Below, piece after piece: positions 1 through 7,947 of a stretch of DNA of 64,000 bases. This DNA is from JBBDIP01 sp050260675 (lineage in GTDB: Bacteria > Bacillota > Sulfobacillia > Fermentithermobacillales > Fermentithermobacillaceae). The notes beneath the pieces were generated by a model that worked only from the letters and a program-made list of their open reading frames with translations, was not told the DNA's origin and searched no databases. Positions within the stretch are counted from its first letter, which is position 1, and every line of letters starts with the position of its first letter. The position numbers and the translations under genes were made by a program. The stretch lies in the NCBI GenBank assembly GCA_050260675.1, contig JBLNCN010000005.1, positions 806,001 to 870,000 of the forward strand, read 5' to 3'.

Positions 1-1
1 C

Positions 2-85
2 CTCTCGCAAAAGCTGGAAGACGCCAGGATCGGAGTCAGGGTCATCGGCGAGATAGCCAGGTGGGCGTACGATCTTCTGAGTTAG
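2..85 (+). CDS. 3' end of an unidentified gene, cut by window start
   Basis: An open frame enters from the left edge and ends at a TAG at 83-85 after 27 codons. The last residues (IGEIARWAYDLLS) look like a normal C-terminal helix. Codon use resembles the neighbours and a strong hairpin follows 25 bp later, which supports a true gene end. Too little is visible to name a family. Confidence 0.4.
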   Translation, partial: LSQKLEDARIGVRVIGEIARWAYDLLS

Positions 86-110
86 CGTTCTAAGTGAGAG
101 TGAAGAAGGA

Positions 111-134
111 GCGCCGGCGCTCTGGCGCCGGCGC
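111..134. terminator. GC-rich hairpin, probable terminator
   Basis: Perfect 9-bp stem GCGCCGGCG (111-119) with CGCCGGCGC (126-134) and a 6-base loop, just after the gene ending at 85. No T-run follows, so it may be a weak intrinsic terminator or only a stabilising 3' hairpin. The next 110 bases contain the direct repeat GTCCGATCC (181-189 and 211-219) and no gene. Confidence 0.45.
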
Positions 135-265
135 ATTCATCTCAGCAGCATAACCAGATCCACACAGGTTCAGCAACACAGTCCGATCCACGCAGCGTCA
201 ACAGCACGGTCCGATCCGTACAGCCTGGGCTGCACAGCTCGGGCTGGGCGCTTATTCGACGCAGC

Positions 266-1459
266 CTACCCCGTGATCAGGTCCTTCAGTTGCCTCGGGT
301 AGTAGGTCAGGAACTCAATGCCGGTCTTTGTGACCGCGATGGTATCGGAGTGCCGGAACCCGCCCAATCCAGGGACATAGAGGCCCGGCTCTACGCTGAA
401 GACCATCCCCGGCTCAATGATGGTGTGATCTCCCACATCGAAGAAAGGAGCCTCGTGCCCCAGGAGCCCCAGAGCGTGACCGGTGTGGTGCCTCCAGTGC
501 TCCCACAGGCTATGCTTTTCAAAGTATGCCATACAGGCCTTGTCAACTTCAGAGCACTTGCGGCCGGGCCGGATCGCCTCGAAAGCGATATCCTGAAGCG
601 CGAGCATATGGTCGAAGAACCTGCGCTGCTCCTGACTCGCTTCCTGGACGAACATCGTCCTCTCCAGTTCGCTCCCGTACCCGGCCATGGCCGCCCCTGC
701 TCCGGTAACAAGAACGTCTCCCTTTCTCAGCACGGCATTGATGGTGATGGCGTGAGGAAGGGCCGCGTTAGCCCCGACCTGGCCGCGGAAACCCGCGCTT
801 GCTCCGGCTCGCCCGGCCGACGCCGGGTTGTAGGATTTGCCTAGCGTCTTGATCATCATGGCGGTCGCCTCGAGCGAAGCCCTCATGGATATCTCGTTCT
901 CGGTCCTTCCGGGAAGCGAGTACTCCTGAAGGAGCGCGTGGGCGAGGTTCCCCCAGCGGGCGCTCTCCCTTATCAGGGCAATCTCCTCTTGGGACTTCAC
1001 AGCGCGAAGGCCTTCGATCAGGTCCCTCATCACGGTGATGTCGGCTTCAGGAAGCACCTCCGAAAGGCGGGGCCCCCTGTACCCCTGCGCCGATCCGTAG
1101 CCGTCAGCGTCAGCGCCAAGTCTGGCTTTGGAGTATCCCATCTCCGCGAGCTTCTCCGCCAGGACGTTCATGGGATGCTTTTCCGTCGGGTATTCCATGT
1201 AGTGCACGACCGCATCCACCTGGGGAGACTCCTGGGCATGCTCTACTTCCAAACGCGGCACGAACATTGTCCTCTTGCCGTCACTTCCGAGGATTAGGCA
1301 CATGGGCCTCTCAGTTGCGATGAACGCGAACCCCGAAAGGTAGAAGGCGCTAGTGCCGTTCCAGAAGATGAACGCGTCGAGACCCTTTTCCTTCATCACA
1401 GCCTGAACCGCCGAAACCCTTTTCCTGTACTCGCCCTCGGTGCATCCCAGTTGGAGCAT
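266..1459 (-). CDS. M24 (creatinase/Xaa-Pro peptidase fold) protein, metal ligands altered
   Basis: About 397 aa with the two-domain layout of M24 enzymes: an N-terminal creatinase domain and a C-terminal pita-bread domain. The usual metal-ligand set is only partly present. The His of HHTGHALG and the Glu of SVEPGLY are there. The Asp of the LIDxGA motif reads VTGAGA, the SDxTRT motif reads SELERT, and the last ligand (RxED) reads RHSD. This suggests a non-metal member such as creatinase rather than a true aminopeptidase; that is inference. The ATG at 1459 lies 9 nt after AGGAGG; a TTG two codons earlier is too close to it. It is the last gene of the oxidoreductase operon. Confidence 0.85.
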   Translation of the reverse strand: MLQLGCTEGEYRKRVSAVQAVMKEKGLDAFIFWNGTSAFYLSGFAFIATERPMCLILGSDGKRTMFVPRLEVEHAQESPQVDAVVHYMEYPTEKHPMNVLAEKLAEMGYSKARLGADADGYGSAQGYRGPRLSEVLPEADITVMRDLIEGLRAVKSQEEIALIRESARWGNLAHALLQEYSLPGRTENEISMRASLEATAMMIKTLGKSYNPASAGRAGASAGFRGQVGANAALPHAITINAVLRKGDVLVTGAGAAMAGYGSELERTMFVQEASQEQRRFFDHMLALQDIAFEAIRPGRKCSEVDKACMAYFEKHSLWEHWRHHTGHALGLLGHEAPFFDVGDHTIIEPGMVFSVEPGLYVPGLGGFRHSDTIAVTKTGIEFLTYYPRQLKDLITG

Positions 1460-1488
1460 TGTCAAAGCCTCCTATATGCTGATTGCGC

Positions 1489-2670
1489 CTAGCCCCTTAG
1501 TCGGGGCGACAGCGCCTTAACCCAGAGGTGAACCACGAGCCTGGTGTTGGGATCGTCGAGATCGAGGCCGGTCAGTTCCCGGATCTTCCCTATTCTGTAG
1601 TCCAAAGTGTTGGGGTGGATATTGAGCCGCGTTGCGGCCATCTTGCGACGCCCATAGTAGTCAAGGAACGCTTCTAGCGTGCGAAACAGGTTACCGCCGT
1701 GGAGCCCGTCGTAAGTGACCACCTTTTCGACCGGCTCGCGCCCGTAGGACCCGGCTTTCTTGCAGCCGGACATGCAGGACAGAAGTTCATACGGAGCCAG
1801 GGTATGGTAATCAAAGTGCCGCTCGCTCCCATCCATTTTCCGGCCCAGCGAGATGGCTGACGCGGCCTCCAGATAACTCCGGCGGACACCTGAAAGGTTC
1901 TCGTAAGTGCCGCCTGCCCCGACGCAGGCCGACCGCTCCGATTGGGGCAGCAGCGATACGATGGATGATGAAATCTCTTTGGATAGCTGGCAGTCCCGGC
2001 CGGAGAGCACCACCACGACCTCTCCGCCTAGCACGCCCCGGAGAGAAGCCGGCGCGCGCTGGCACAGGAGGTCCTCAAGGACGGCCGGGATTACCGGATC
2101 TTGGGCGGAGTTTTCAGTCCACCGGACCAAGATCACCGTAAGGGGGGCCGTGTAGTACCAGCCCAAAGCTTTCGCTTGGCGCGCGAGCGCTTCCTCGCCG
2201 GCATGGTCTCGCCCGCAGAGTTCCGCGATAAAGCTGGAGCGCTGCTCCTGGCCTGCACGGATTGCGGAATCCCTTCGGGCCAGTTCGACGGCTAATTGGC
2301 GGCGGGCTCTCAGCAGCATTTCCTCAGCCGCCCTGGACAGGGACGAGTCGGGATCAACTACCCAAAGGTAGCCAAGCACCCTGGCGGAACCCCAGATCGC
2401 GAGGCAGACCCGCGAGGAAAAGCCCAGTTCGGGGATTGGAGGAACTCTGGCCAGACCGTCGCAAGAGTCCACAAACTGGTAGACCCCGCGGGCACGAAGG
2501 GCATCGAGGGTAACCGAAGACGCCCCCCGCCGCAGAAGGGTCTCGACCCTCACGTGGTCTACCGGCTGCTCGTGGACGGAATATGCAAGCAGCCGCCCGC
2601 CCGCGTCCTCCAGAGTAATTGGACGGCCGATCGCCTGCGCCAATTCGTCGACGATGGTCTGTGTCTCCAC
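1489..2670 (-). CDS. PucR/CdaR-type transcriptional regulator
   Basis: Begins with a putative sugar-diacid-recognition-like sensor segment (VDELAQAIGRPITLEDAGGR). It ends with the PucR C-terminal helix-turn-helix, visible as ALEAFLDYYGRRKMAATRLNIHPNTLDYRIGKI at about residues 340-370 with the conserved LNIHxNTLxYRxxKI signature. The open frame extends far upstream but overlaps the preceding gene; the GTG at 2670 gives a typical family N-terminus. In this family such proteins usually control the adjacent catabolic operon, so it probably senses the substrate of the dehydrogenase encoded just upstream. Confidence 0.85.
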   Translation of the reverse strand: METQTIVDELAQAIGRPITLEDAGGRLLAYSVHEQPVDHVRVETLLRRGASSVTLDALRARGVYQFVDSCDGLARVPPIPELGFSSRVCLAIWGSARVLGYLWVVDPDSSLSRAAEEMLLRARRQLAVELARRDSAIRAGQEQRSSFIAELCGRDHAGEEALARQAKALGWYYTAPLTVILVRWTENSAQDPVIPAVLEDLLCQRAPASLRGVLGGEVVVVLSGRDCQLSKEISSSIVSLLPQSERSACVGAGGTYENLSGVRRSYLEAASAISLGRKMDGSERHFDYHTLAPYELLSCMSGCKKAGSYGREPVEKVVTYDGLHGGNLFRTLEAFLDYYGRRKMAATRLNIHPNTLDYRIGKIRELTGLDLDDPNTRLVVHLWVKALSPRLRG

Positions 2671-2705
2671 AGGGGTCGGATTCGGCGAAAGGCCCTCCCA
2701 ATCCT

Positions 2706-3854
2706 CTAGACTACCGATGGCTCCACCTGAAGCTCGCCGCGCTCGAAACGCCCCAAATCCAGGCGAGATATGTCCATGTGCGGCGAGAGTCCCAGTGCCA
2801 TCTCGGCAATCAGTTGGCCGACAACTGGAGCGAGCATGAACCCGTGACCCGAGAACCCGACCGCCTGCAGGTACCCCTCCAACCCAGGGACCGGACCCAG
2901 GATGGGATGGGCGTCGGGGGTCACCGTGTACAGCCCTGACCACTGACGGACCACCCGAACCTCGCTCAGGACCGGGAGCAGGCGGGTGATGATGGACGAC
3001 ATCTCGTGCAGGAAGTCCCATGAGTGGCCAATATCGTAACCCTTGGGCTCCTTGGGATCTCCCATTCCCATGACGAGGGAGCCGTGGGGCGTCTGTTGGC
3101 AGTAGATGCCGATGGAAAACGACATCACCATGGGGTCCAACAGCCAGCCCACGGGCTCGGTCACAAGTATCTGGTGCCGCTGCGTGAACAGCGGGAGCTC
3201 GACTCCCGCCATGGCTCCAATTGCCGCGGCCCAGGGTCCGGCGGCGTTTATCACAATGGAGGTGTCCACTTTGCCATTGCTGGTGAGGACGCCGGTGACT
3301 CTGTCCCCTGCCACCTCTATACCGGTGACTTCGGTGAAGAAGTTGACATCGGCGCCGAGCCTCTCGGCAGCCATCAGGTAAGCCCTGGTTACGTGGAACG
3401 GATTGGCGTGCCCGTCCCGGCGGTTGTAGGTCGCCCCGAACATGCCCTCGGTGTTGAGAGCAGGTACGACCTCCTTAGCCTCGTCCGGCGTGAGCAGCTT
3501 TGAGGATATCCCGAGGCTGTTCTGGAGGCGCACGTTCTTCTGGAACTGGGCCCACTCCTTCTCGGTATGGGCCAGCATAAGGTAGCCTTTCTGCTTGAAC
3601 TCGATATCGTGGCCGTACTCCAGTTCGTCCTGGAGGTGCTCAAACATGTCTATGGACGCCTTGGCCAAGCGGCAGTTGCCTTCCTGGCCCCACTGCTCCC
3701 GCACTCCGGCCCCGCAACGGCCGGTCGACCCGTTGCAGAAAGTGTCCTTCTCACACAGGACTACCTTCTTCATGCCCATCTTGGCGAGGTTGTAGGCGAT
3801 GGCGGCCCCGACAACCCCTCCTCCTACTACAACCGCATCGGCGGTCTTCAGCAT
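2706..3854 (-). CDS. FAD-dependent amine/imino-acid oxidoreductase (DAO family, SoxB/HcnC-like)
   Basis: 382 aa. The N-terminal dinucleotide fold VVGGGVVGAAIAYNLAKMG binds FAD. The conserved STGRCGAGVREQWG segment and the C-terminal PDAHPILGPVPG...VGFSGHGFMLAP motif are characteristic of glycine oxidase/sarcosine oxidase beta/HcnC proteins. It should oxidise a secondary amine or amino acid. It lies next to genes for an NAD/FAD subunit and three iron-sulfur proteins and its ATG overlaps the BFD gene by 7 nt, so it is probably the catalytic subunit of a multi-subunit dehydrogenase. The substrate (sarcosine, proline, hydroxyproline or an opine) cannot be decided. Confidence 0.9.
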   Translation of the reverse strand: MLKTADAVVVGGGVVGAAIAYNLAKMGMKKVVLCEKDTFCNGSTGRCGAGVREQWGQEGNCRLAKASIDMFEHLQDELEYGHDIEFKQKGYLMLAHTEKEWAQFQKNVRLQNSLGISSKLLTPDEAKEVVPALNTEGMFGATYNRRDGHANPFHVTRAYLMAAERLGADVNFFTEVTGIEVAGDRVTGVLTSNGKVDTSIVINAAGPWAAAIGAMAGVELPLFTQRHQILVTEPVGWLLDPMVMSFSIGIYCQQTPHGSLVMGMGDPKEPKGYDIGHSWDFLHEMSSIITRLLPVLSEVRVVRQWSGLYTVTPDAHPILGPVPGLEGYLQAVGFSGHGFMLAPVVGQLIAEMALGLSPHMDISRLDLGRFERGELQVEPSVV

Positions 3855-4147
3855 GCTCCGCCCTCCTTCGCCGCGCCGAGTCTGGCGAGGTCTCCCATCT
3901 TGATAGCCTTGACCGGGGGGCGGAAGGTGGACGGCACTACGTCGGCCACCGGCTTGCCCGTCGCCCTGGCGATCTCAGATGCGATGAGGAGGCGGCAGGT
4001 CCGCCCCTGACAGGGCCCCATTCCGGCCCGAGTGATGCGCCGGACCTCGTCCATCGTGGTGGCGCCCTCGCGGATAGCGCGCCTCACATCGCCCAAAGTG
4101 ACGTCTTCACACCTGCAGACAATGATGTCGTCGTCGGACTTGGCCAC
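3848..4147 (-). CDS. (2Fe-2S)-binding BFD-like protein
   Basis: 99 aa. The motif VCRCEDVTLGDV followed by GMGPCQGRTC gives the CxC...CxxxxC cysteine pattern of the bacterioferritin-associated-ferredoxin domain, which in HcnB/SoxA-type enzymes is fused to the NAD/FAD subunit. Here it is a separate gene. A good ribosome site for the following DAO gene lies inside its end. It is expected to carry an electron-transfer cluster in the complex. Confidence 0.85.
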   Translation of the reverse strand: MAKSDDDIIVCRCEDVTLGDVRRAIREGATTMDEVRRITRAGMGPCQGRTCRLLIASEIARATGKPVADVVPSTFRPPVKAIKMGDLARLGAAKEGGAC

Positions 4148-4148
4148 G

Positions 4149-4673
4149 TCACTCAGCCTCCCCTACTCGGAAACCCCGGACCACGAGAGAAAAGCGCTTC
4201 GGGGCCCGTAACCAGGCCACCGTCGTTCCCTCGGGTTTGCGTCCCTGTATGACTCGCTCCACGAGACCCTTCCCAACTTCAACTCCGCCCCTGTCCAGGA
4301 GCTTTACCGTGGTACCTTTGGAGGGTACCGAGCTCATCTCGTACGGCACCGCGATCAGGCACTCGTCCGCCCCCGCGGTTTCGTCCACAACGAATATGGC
4401 CAGGCCGGGGCAGGCCGCAACGCACAACCCGCACCCGGTGCATTCATCCCAGTCAACGACCGGTGTGTCATTTATGTCGGCAAACGCCTTGATTGCGCCA
4501 AACCGGCACCCATAGTGGCACGGATCGCACGGAATCCGCTGGAAGCACTCAATCATGACTACCGGCCCTCTCGCACGCCTTTCGGCAGGAGGAGTGACTT
4601 TTGCCAGGTCTTCCGCAGAGGGCACTCCCTGCGTAGCGAGAGTACCTGGACTCGCTTGCATGCTCGCGCTCAT
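4149..4673 (-). CDS. 4Fe-4S ferredoxin-type subunit
   Basis: 174 aa. Cysteines cluster in CFQRIPCDPCHYGC and in CTGCGLCVAACPG (residues about 83-95), the latter a standard 4Fe-4S binding motif. The C-terminal part (GTTVKLLDRGGVEVGKG) has no recognised domain. Its start overlaps the stop of the upstream flavoprotein gene (ATGA arrangement at 4670-4673), which indicates translational coupling. Probably an extra electron-transfer subunit of the dehydrogenase complex. Confidence 0.85.
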   Translation of the reverse strand: MSASMQASPGTLATQGVPSAEDLAKVTPPAERRARGPVVMIECFQRIPCDPCHYGCRFGAIKAFADINDTPVVDWDECTGCGLCVAACPGLAIFVVDETAGADECLIAVPYEMSSVPSKGTTVKLLDRGGVEVGKGLVERVIQGRKPEGTTVAWLRAPKRFSLVVRGFRVGEAE

Positions 4674-5767
4674 GCTCCGGCCCTCCTTTCGTTCCGCATC
4701 CTCTCAAGGCCCATCCGGACCTTCTCTCCGGCAGGACCCGAGCGGAGACCGGCCAGTTCAGCGGAGATCGCTGCCCGAAGCCGTGAGTACTCGTCAGAAG
4801 GGACTTTCCCCAGGCTGTAGGCTACGGAGAGCCCGGCCAGCCTCCCCGCTGCCATGGCGGTGGACGCCTCTTCGATGCCCGCCACGTCTCCCGCCACAAA
4901 AACGCCCTTGGCGGTTGTCTCCATGTTCTCGTCGTAAAGCGGAACAAAGCCACCTAGTTCAGGTATGTACTTCATCTCGGCCCCGGCTTGCCACAGAAGC
5001 TCGCCCAGCGGCGTGAGTCCGGTGGCCAGGCATACCACATCCACGGGGACATCCCGCTCTGTGCCGGGAATGCCTCTCCAGTTTCCGTCCAATTCCCAGA
5101 GGGTCACACCCTCTACCTGGTCTTTTCCGTAGGCTTGCTTCACCGTGTGGCGGGTTAATATCGGAATCCCGAGCCTCCGGATCTTGGCTGCGTGGACAGC
5201 GTATCCGCCGATAGTGGGGAGAGCTTCGACAACGGCCGCTACCCGCACGCCGGCCTGGGCCAGCTGGTAGCTCACGATGAGACCGATGTTGCCTGAACCC
5301 ACCATCAACACAGACTTGCCGGGCCTTACCCCATGGACGTTCATTAGCGTCTGTACAGCTCCCGCCCCGTAGACACCCGGGAGGTCGTTTCCGGGGAACA
5401 ACAGCATCCTCTCGGATGCACCGGCGGCGACCAACAACCTGTCGCAGCTGAGCCTCGTGATCCCGTCAGGCGTCTCCACCAGGAGAGTGCCGTCATCGTA
5501 GTATCCGAGCGCTTCCGACGAACTCAGGAAAGTAATGGACGGGTTCGCCTTAACGGCTTCCTCCATCTGGCGGGCTATCACTATGCCGCGCGTTCCTGCA
5601 GACTTCTCATGCCAGCCAAAGAACTTGTGGGTCTGCTTCACAAGTTGGCCGCCTATCCTGTCGGCCCGGTCCACTACGTCTACCTTCACGCCGTGGGAAG
5701 CAGCCTCAAGCGCTGCTGAAATGCCGGCCGGTCCGGCTCCGACGATGGCCAACTCAGTTCTTCGCAT
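4670..5767 (-). CDS. NAD(P)/FAD-dependent oxidoreductase subunit (HcnB/SoxA-like)
   Basis: About 365 aa from the ATG at 5767. An N-terminal FAD site (LAIVGAGPAGISAALEAASHG), a second nucleotide fold (VLMVGSGNIGLIVSYQLAQAG, residues about 150-170) and the late FAD motif GVFVAGDVAGIEEASTAMAAGR identify the pyridine-nucleotide disulfide-oxidoreductase-like subunit of HcnABC/opine oxidase/sarcosine oxidase complexes. The open frame begins 16 codons earlier, but the downstream ATG matches family starts. It overlaps the 2Fe-2S gene by 14 nt. Confidence 0.9.
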   Translation of the reverse strand: MRRTELAIVGAGPAGISAALEAASHGVKVDVVDRADRIGGQLVKQTHKFFGWHEKSAGTRGIVIARQMEEAVKANPSITFLSSSEALGYYDDGTLLVETPDGITRLSCDRLLVAAGASERMLLFPGNDLPGVYGAGAVQTLMNVHGVRPGKSVLMVGSGNIGLIVSYQLAQAGVRVAAVVEALPTIGGYAVHAAKIRRLGIPILTRHTVKQAYGKDQVEGVTLWELDGNWRGIPGTERDVPVDVVCLATGLTPLGELLWQAGAEMKYIPELGGFVPLYDENMETTAKGVFVAGDVAGIEEASTAMAAGRLAGLSVAYSLGKVPSDEYSRLRAAISAELAGLRSGPAGEKVRMGLERMRNERRAGA

Positions 5768-6089
5768 GTGAGTCACCTCTCGGCGCCGGGCCCACGCCGT
5801 CTTGGCGCGATACACGCATCCCGGCCCTCAGTTTCTCGGTGCAAGCGCGGACGTTGGGTACCCCGTCCACCACGACGAGACAGGACGAGCAGTTGCCTAT
5901 TGCGCAGAAGAACCCTCTAGGCTTGCCTGCCTTATGGCTGTGGTGGAGCACTCTGATTCCTGCAGCGTGGAGAGCGGAAGCAATTGGTTCTCCTTCGTAG
6001 CCCCAGAGCTCTTTGTCATTCCAGAAGAAGTGGACCTTAGGTCGATCGGGGAAGGTCAAGATAGGGTGATCGGTGATCCGTGGCTCCAT
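5754..6089 (-). CDS. (2Fe-2S)-binding subunit (HcnA-like)
   Basis: 111 aa from the ATG at 6089, which has GAAGGGGG 7 nt upstream and is preferred over an ATG 11 codons earlier. The segment GEPIASALHAAGIRVLHHSHKAGKPRG is followed by FCAIGNCSSCLVVVDG, the plant-ferredoxin-like cysteine pattern of HcnA and of the SoxA N-terminus. First gene of the seven-gene minus-strand operon running to 266. It should pass electrons between the flavin subunits. Confidence 0.88.
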   Translation of the reverse strand: MEPRITDHPILTFPDRPKVHFFWNDKELWGYEGEPIASALHAAGIRVLHHSHKAGKPRGFFCAIGNCSSCLVVVDGVPNVRACTEKLRAGMRVSRQDGVGPAPRGDSHAKN

Positions 6090-6239
6090 AGCAAAGCCCC
6101 CTTCACGCTTCTTGTCTATCATCGCGAAGGCAACGGCGCATCGGCAGGGTGTATGAAATGGTTTGTGACACCGTCACAAAGGGAACCCGGAGCCCAGGTA
6201 GAGCGTCGGAAAACTTGGGAGGATAGAGGAGGATAGAGT

Positions 6240-7358
6240 ATGACTAGCCTACAAAATGTCTCTAGATCACATTTGGCACTTGCCCTTTGCATCGTTATCC
6301 TTTCGATTGCGCTTACTGCCTGCGCGCCAAGGGTAGACAACCTGGTTGAGGGCGTTAGCGTCCCGGGAGTCACCATCAAGATGGTCGACCAGAAGACGGG
6401 TTGGGCGCTCAGGGGAGCCCGCGTGCTCCGGACCACTGACGGGGGCCGTAACTGGACCGATGTTGGTCCAGAGGATAGCCTCCATCCAGAGGGAGCGGAT
6501 GCAGCTTTTCTTGACTCGACCCACGCTTGGCTGGCGGTCAAACCTGCAGGCGCTGACCAAAGCACTTCAGGTCTCCGTGTGTACCGCACGTCGGATGCGG
6601 GCGAGAGCTGGGACTCGACCGAGCTTCCCAACGCGACGGTTGTCGGCCGCTTCAGCTTTCTAAACGAGAACGAGGGTTGGCTAACCCTTCACCAGGGCGC
6701 GGCGATGCACAGCGAGCAAGTCACCATCCTCGCGACCACAGATGGGGGCAAGACATGGAGTGAGGTCTCTACCGTTTCTCCGGACCCCCAGCCAGGCGAG
6801 TTGCCCTTCTCGGGCAACAAGAGCGGGCTCGCCTTCTCCAACTCCTCCAACGGATTCCTGACCGGATACTGGCCGGTTCCCGGCAGCCCGTATCTCTTCT
6901 CCTCGACCGATGGGGGCCGTACCTGGGCTCAGATGGAATTAGCCCTGCCTGAAGGATATGAGGAGGCTGACTGCTCCACTCACACCCCTGTCTTCTATGG
7001 AGAGGGAGCAGGGACTCTGCCCGTCACGCTCTACGCGCCCGCCGGTGAGCGAGAGATCCTGTTCTACTCGACAATGGATGGCGGCAAAACATGGACCCCG
7101 GGGACTCCGATCGCTACAGGCGAGGAAAGCGCCAGTTGGGATGCTCCAAAGCCAGGTATGATCTTGGTGGCGGCACAGGGCAAGCTGCACATCTCGACCG
7201 ACGGCGGCAAAACGTGGTCCACGGTGACCCCCAACATCGACTTCGAACCCGATGGCCCACTCATGCTGTCCTTTGTTTCCGAGAAGACCGGCTGGGCGCT
7301 TGTGAACGGCAAACTGATGAAAACGACCGATGGAGGAGTAACTTGGAGCCGCACGTAA
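6240..7358 (+). CDS. Lipoprotein with BNR/YCF48-type repeats
   Basis: 372 aa. Signal peptide with lipobox LTAC at residues about 26-29, so probably membrane-anchored outside the cell. At least six repeats of the form (T/S)TDGGxTW recur across the chain (TTDGGRNWT, TTDGGKTWS, SSTDGGRTW, TMDGGKTW, STDGGKTWS, TTDGGVTWS), typical of seven-bladed beta-propellers of the Ycf48/sialidase BNR type. A purine-rich GAGGATAGAGGAGGATAGAG tract precedes the ATG. Function unknown; binding of a sugar or protein surface is plausible. Divergent from the dehydrogenase operon. Confidence 0.85.
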   Translation: MTSLQNVSRSHLALALCIVILSIALTACAPRVDNLVEGVSVPGVTIKMVDQKTGWALRGARVLRTTDGGRNWTDVGPEDSLHPEGADAAFLDSTHAWLAVKPAGADQSTSGLRVYRTSDAGESWDSTELPNATVVGRFSFLNENEGWLTLHQGAAMHSEQVTILATTDGGKTWSEVSTVSPDPQPGELPFSGNKSGLAFSNSSNGFLTGYWPVPGSPYLFSSTDGGRTWAQMELALPEGYEEADCSTHTPVFYGEGAGTLPVTLYAPAGEREILFYSTMDGGKTWTPGTPIATGEESASWDAPKPGMILVAAQGKLHISTDGGKTWSTVTPNIDFEPDGPLMLSFVSEKTGWALVNGKLMKTTDGGVTWSRT

Positions 7359-7436
7359 CGCGCCGTGTCGGCGAAGGCCCCACGCCGCGCCTCCTTGTTG
7401 CCTAGGCTACGTCTCCCCGTGTCTTCATGGGCTATT

Positions 7437-7794
7437 GGGCATCCGGTGACCATTACGAAAACCTGGGGTCACCGGGTGACCATTAGCCAAACCCGAACTG
7501 GTCACTCACTGACTCCTTTGTCGAAAACTAGGGTTACGCGGTAACTAGTTCCTGAACTTTAGTCATCGTGCGACCACACTTTTCGACACGTTAGCCTTCT
7601 CATGACTATTGCCGTGTCCGGAATTGGTCACGGCGTGACCCTGGCTGATAAAACGTATCACAGGATGATCGTTACAATCTTCTATCAGTCATCTGGAGGG
7701 TGTTGTCGACCAGCAACAGTCACGGCGTGCCTTGCTTCTGCGGCTCCCGACTCCCTTCTGGGAACCTGCGCCAGAAAGTAGTCACTCGGTGATC
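7437..7794. repeat. Array of about 12 palindromes (GGTCACnnnGTGACC type) at about 31-bp spacing
   Basis: 15-bp units start at 7437, 7467, 7500, 7532, 7561, 7593, 7626, 7656, 7687, 7718, 7749 and 7780 (steps 30, 33, 32, 29, 32, 33, 30, 31, 31, 31, 31). The best are GGTCACCGGGTGACC (7467), GGTCACGGCGTGACC (7626), GGTTACGCGGTAACT (7532) and AGTCACTCGGTGATC (7780). The units at 7593, 7687 and 7749 keep only one half or are weak. Between units a GAAAAC-like string sometimes recurs, but spacers are otherwise diverged. The spacing is about three DNA turns. The array sits between two convergent gene ends and is not coding. Confidence 0.8.
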
Positions 7795-7843
7795 ACATTC
7801 ATGCTTACAGATTCATCTTACAGGTTCATCCCTACATGAATGA

Positions 7844-7867
7844 AGGCAGGCCCGATTGGGCCTGCCT
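7844..7867. terminator. Hairpin between convergent genes, probable bidirectional terminator
   Basis: Perfect 10-bp stem AGGCAGGCCC (7844-7853) / GGGCCTGCCT (7858-7867) with a GATT loop, about 80 bp beyond the end of the permease gene at 7948. T-tracts are short on both sides. Just upstream, TTCATGCTTACAG / TTCATCTTACAG / TTCATCCCTACA form three short direct repeats (7799-7836). Confidence 0.6.
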
Positions 7868-7947
7868 CCTTACATCTGCTACTACTTCACTTGGCAACCG
7901 CAATAGCGGGGCTACCTTTGCTGCGCCCACTAGCCTTGCTTGATTTG

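Noticed and set aside
290..844. 184-aa plus-strand ORF opposite the M24 gene
   Set aside because: Shadow of the M24 coding frame; no ribosome site and low-complexity composition. Similar shadows occur opposite most GC-rich genes in 1-22 kb.
7437..7794. CRISPR array
   Set aside because: Units are 15-bp palindromes at 31-bp spacing with imperfect copies; repeats and spacers are too short and too variable for CRISPR and no cas genes are present.
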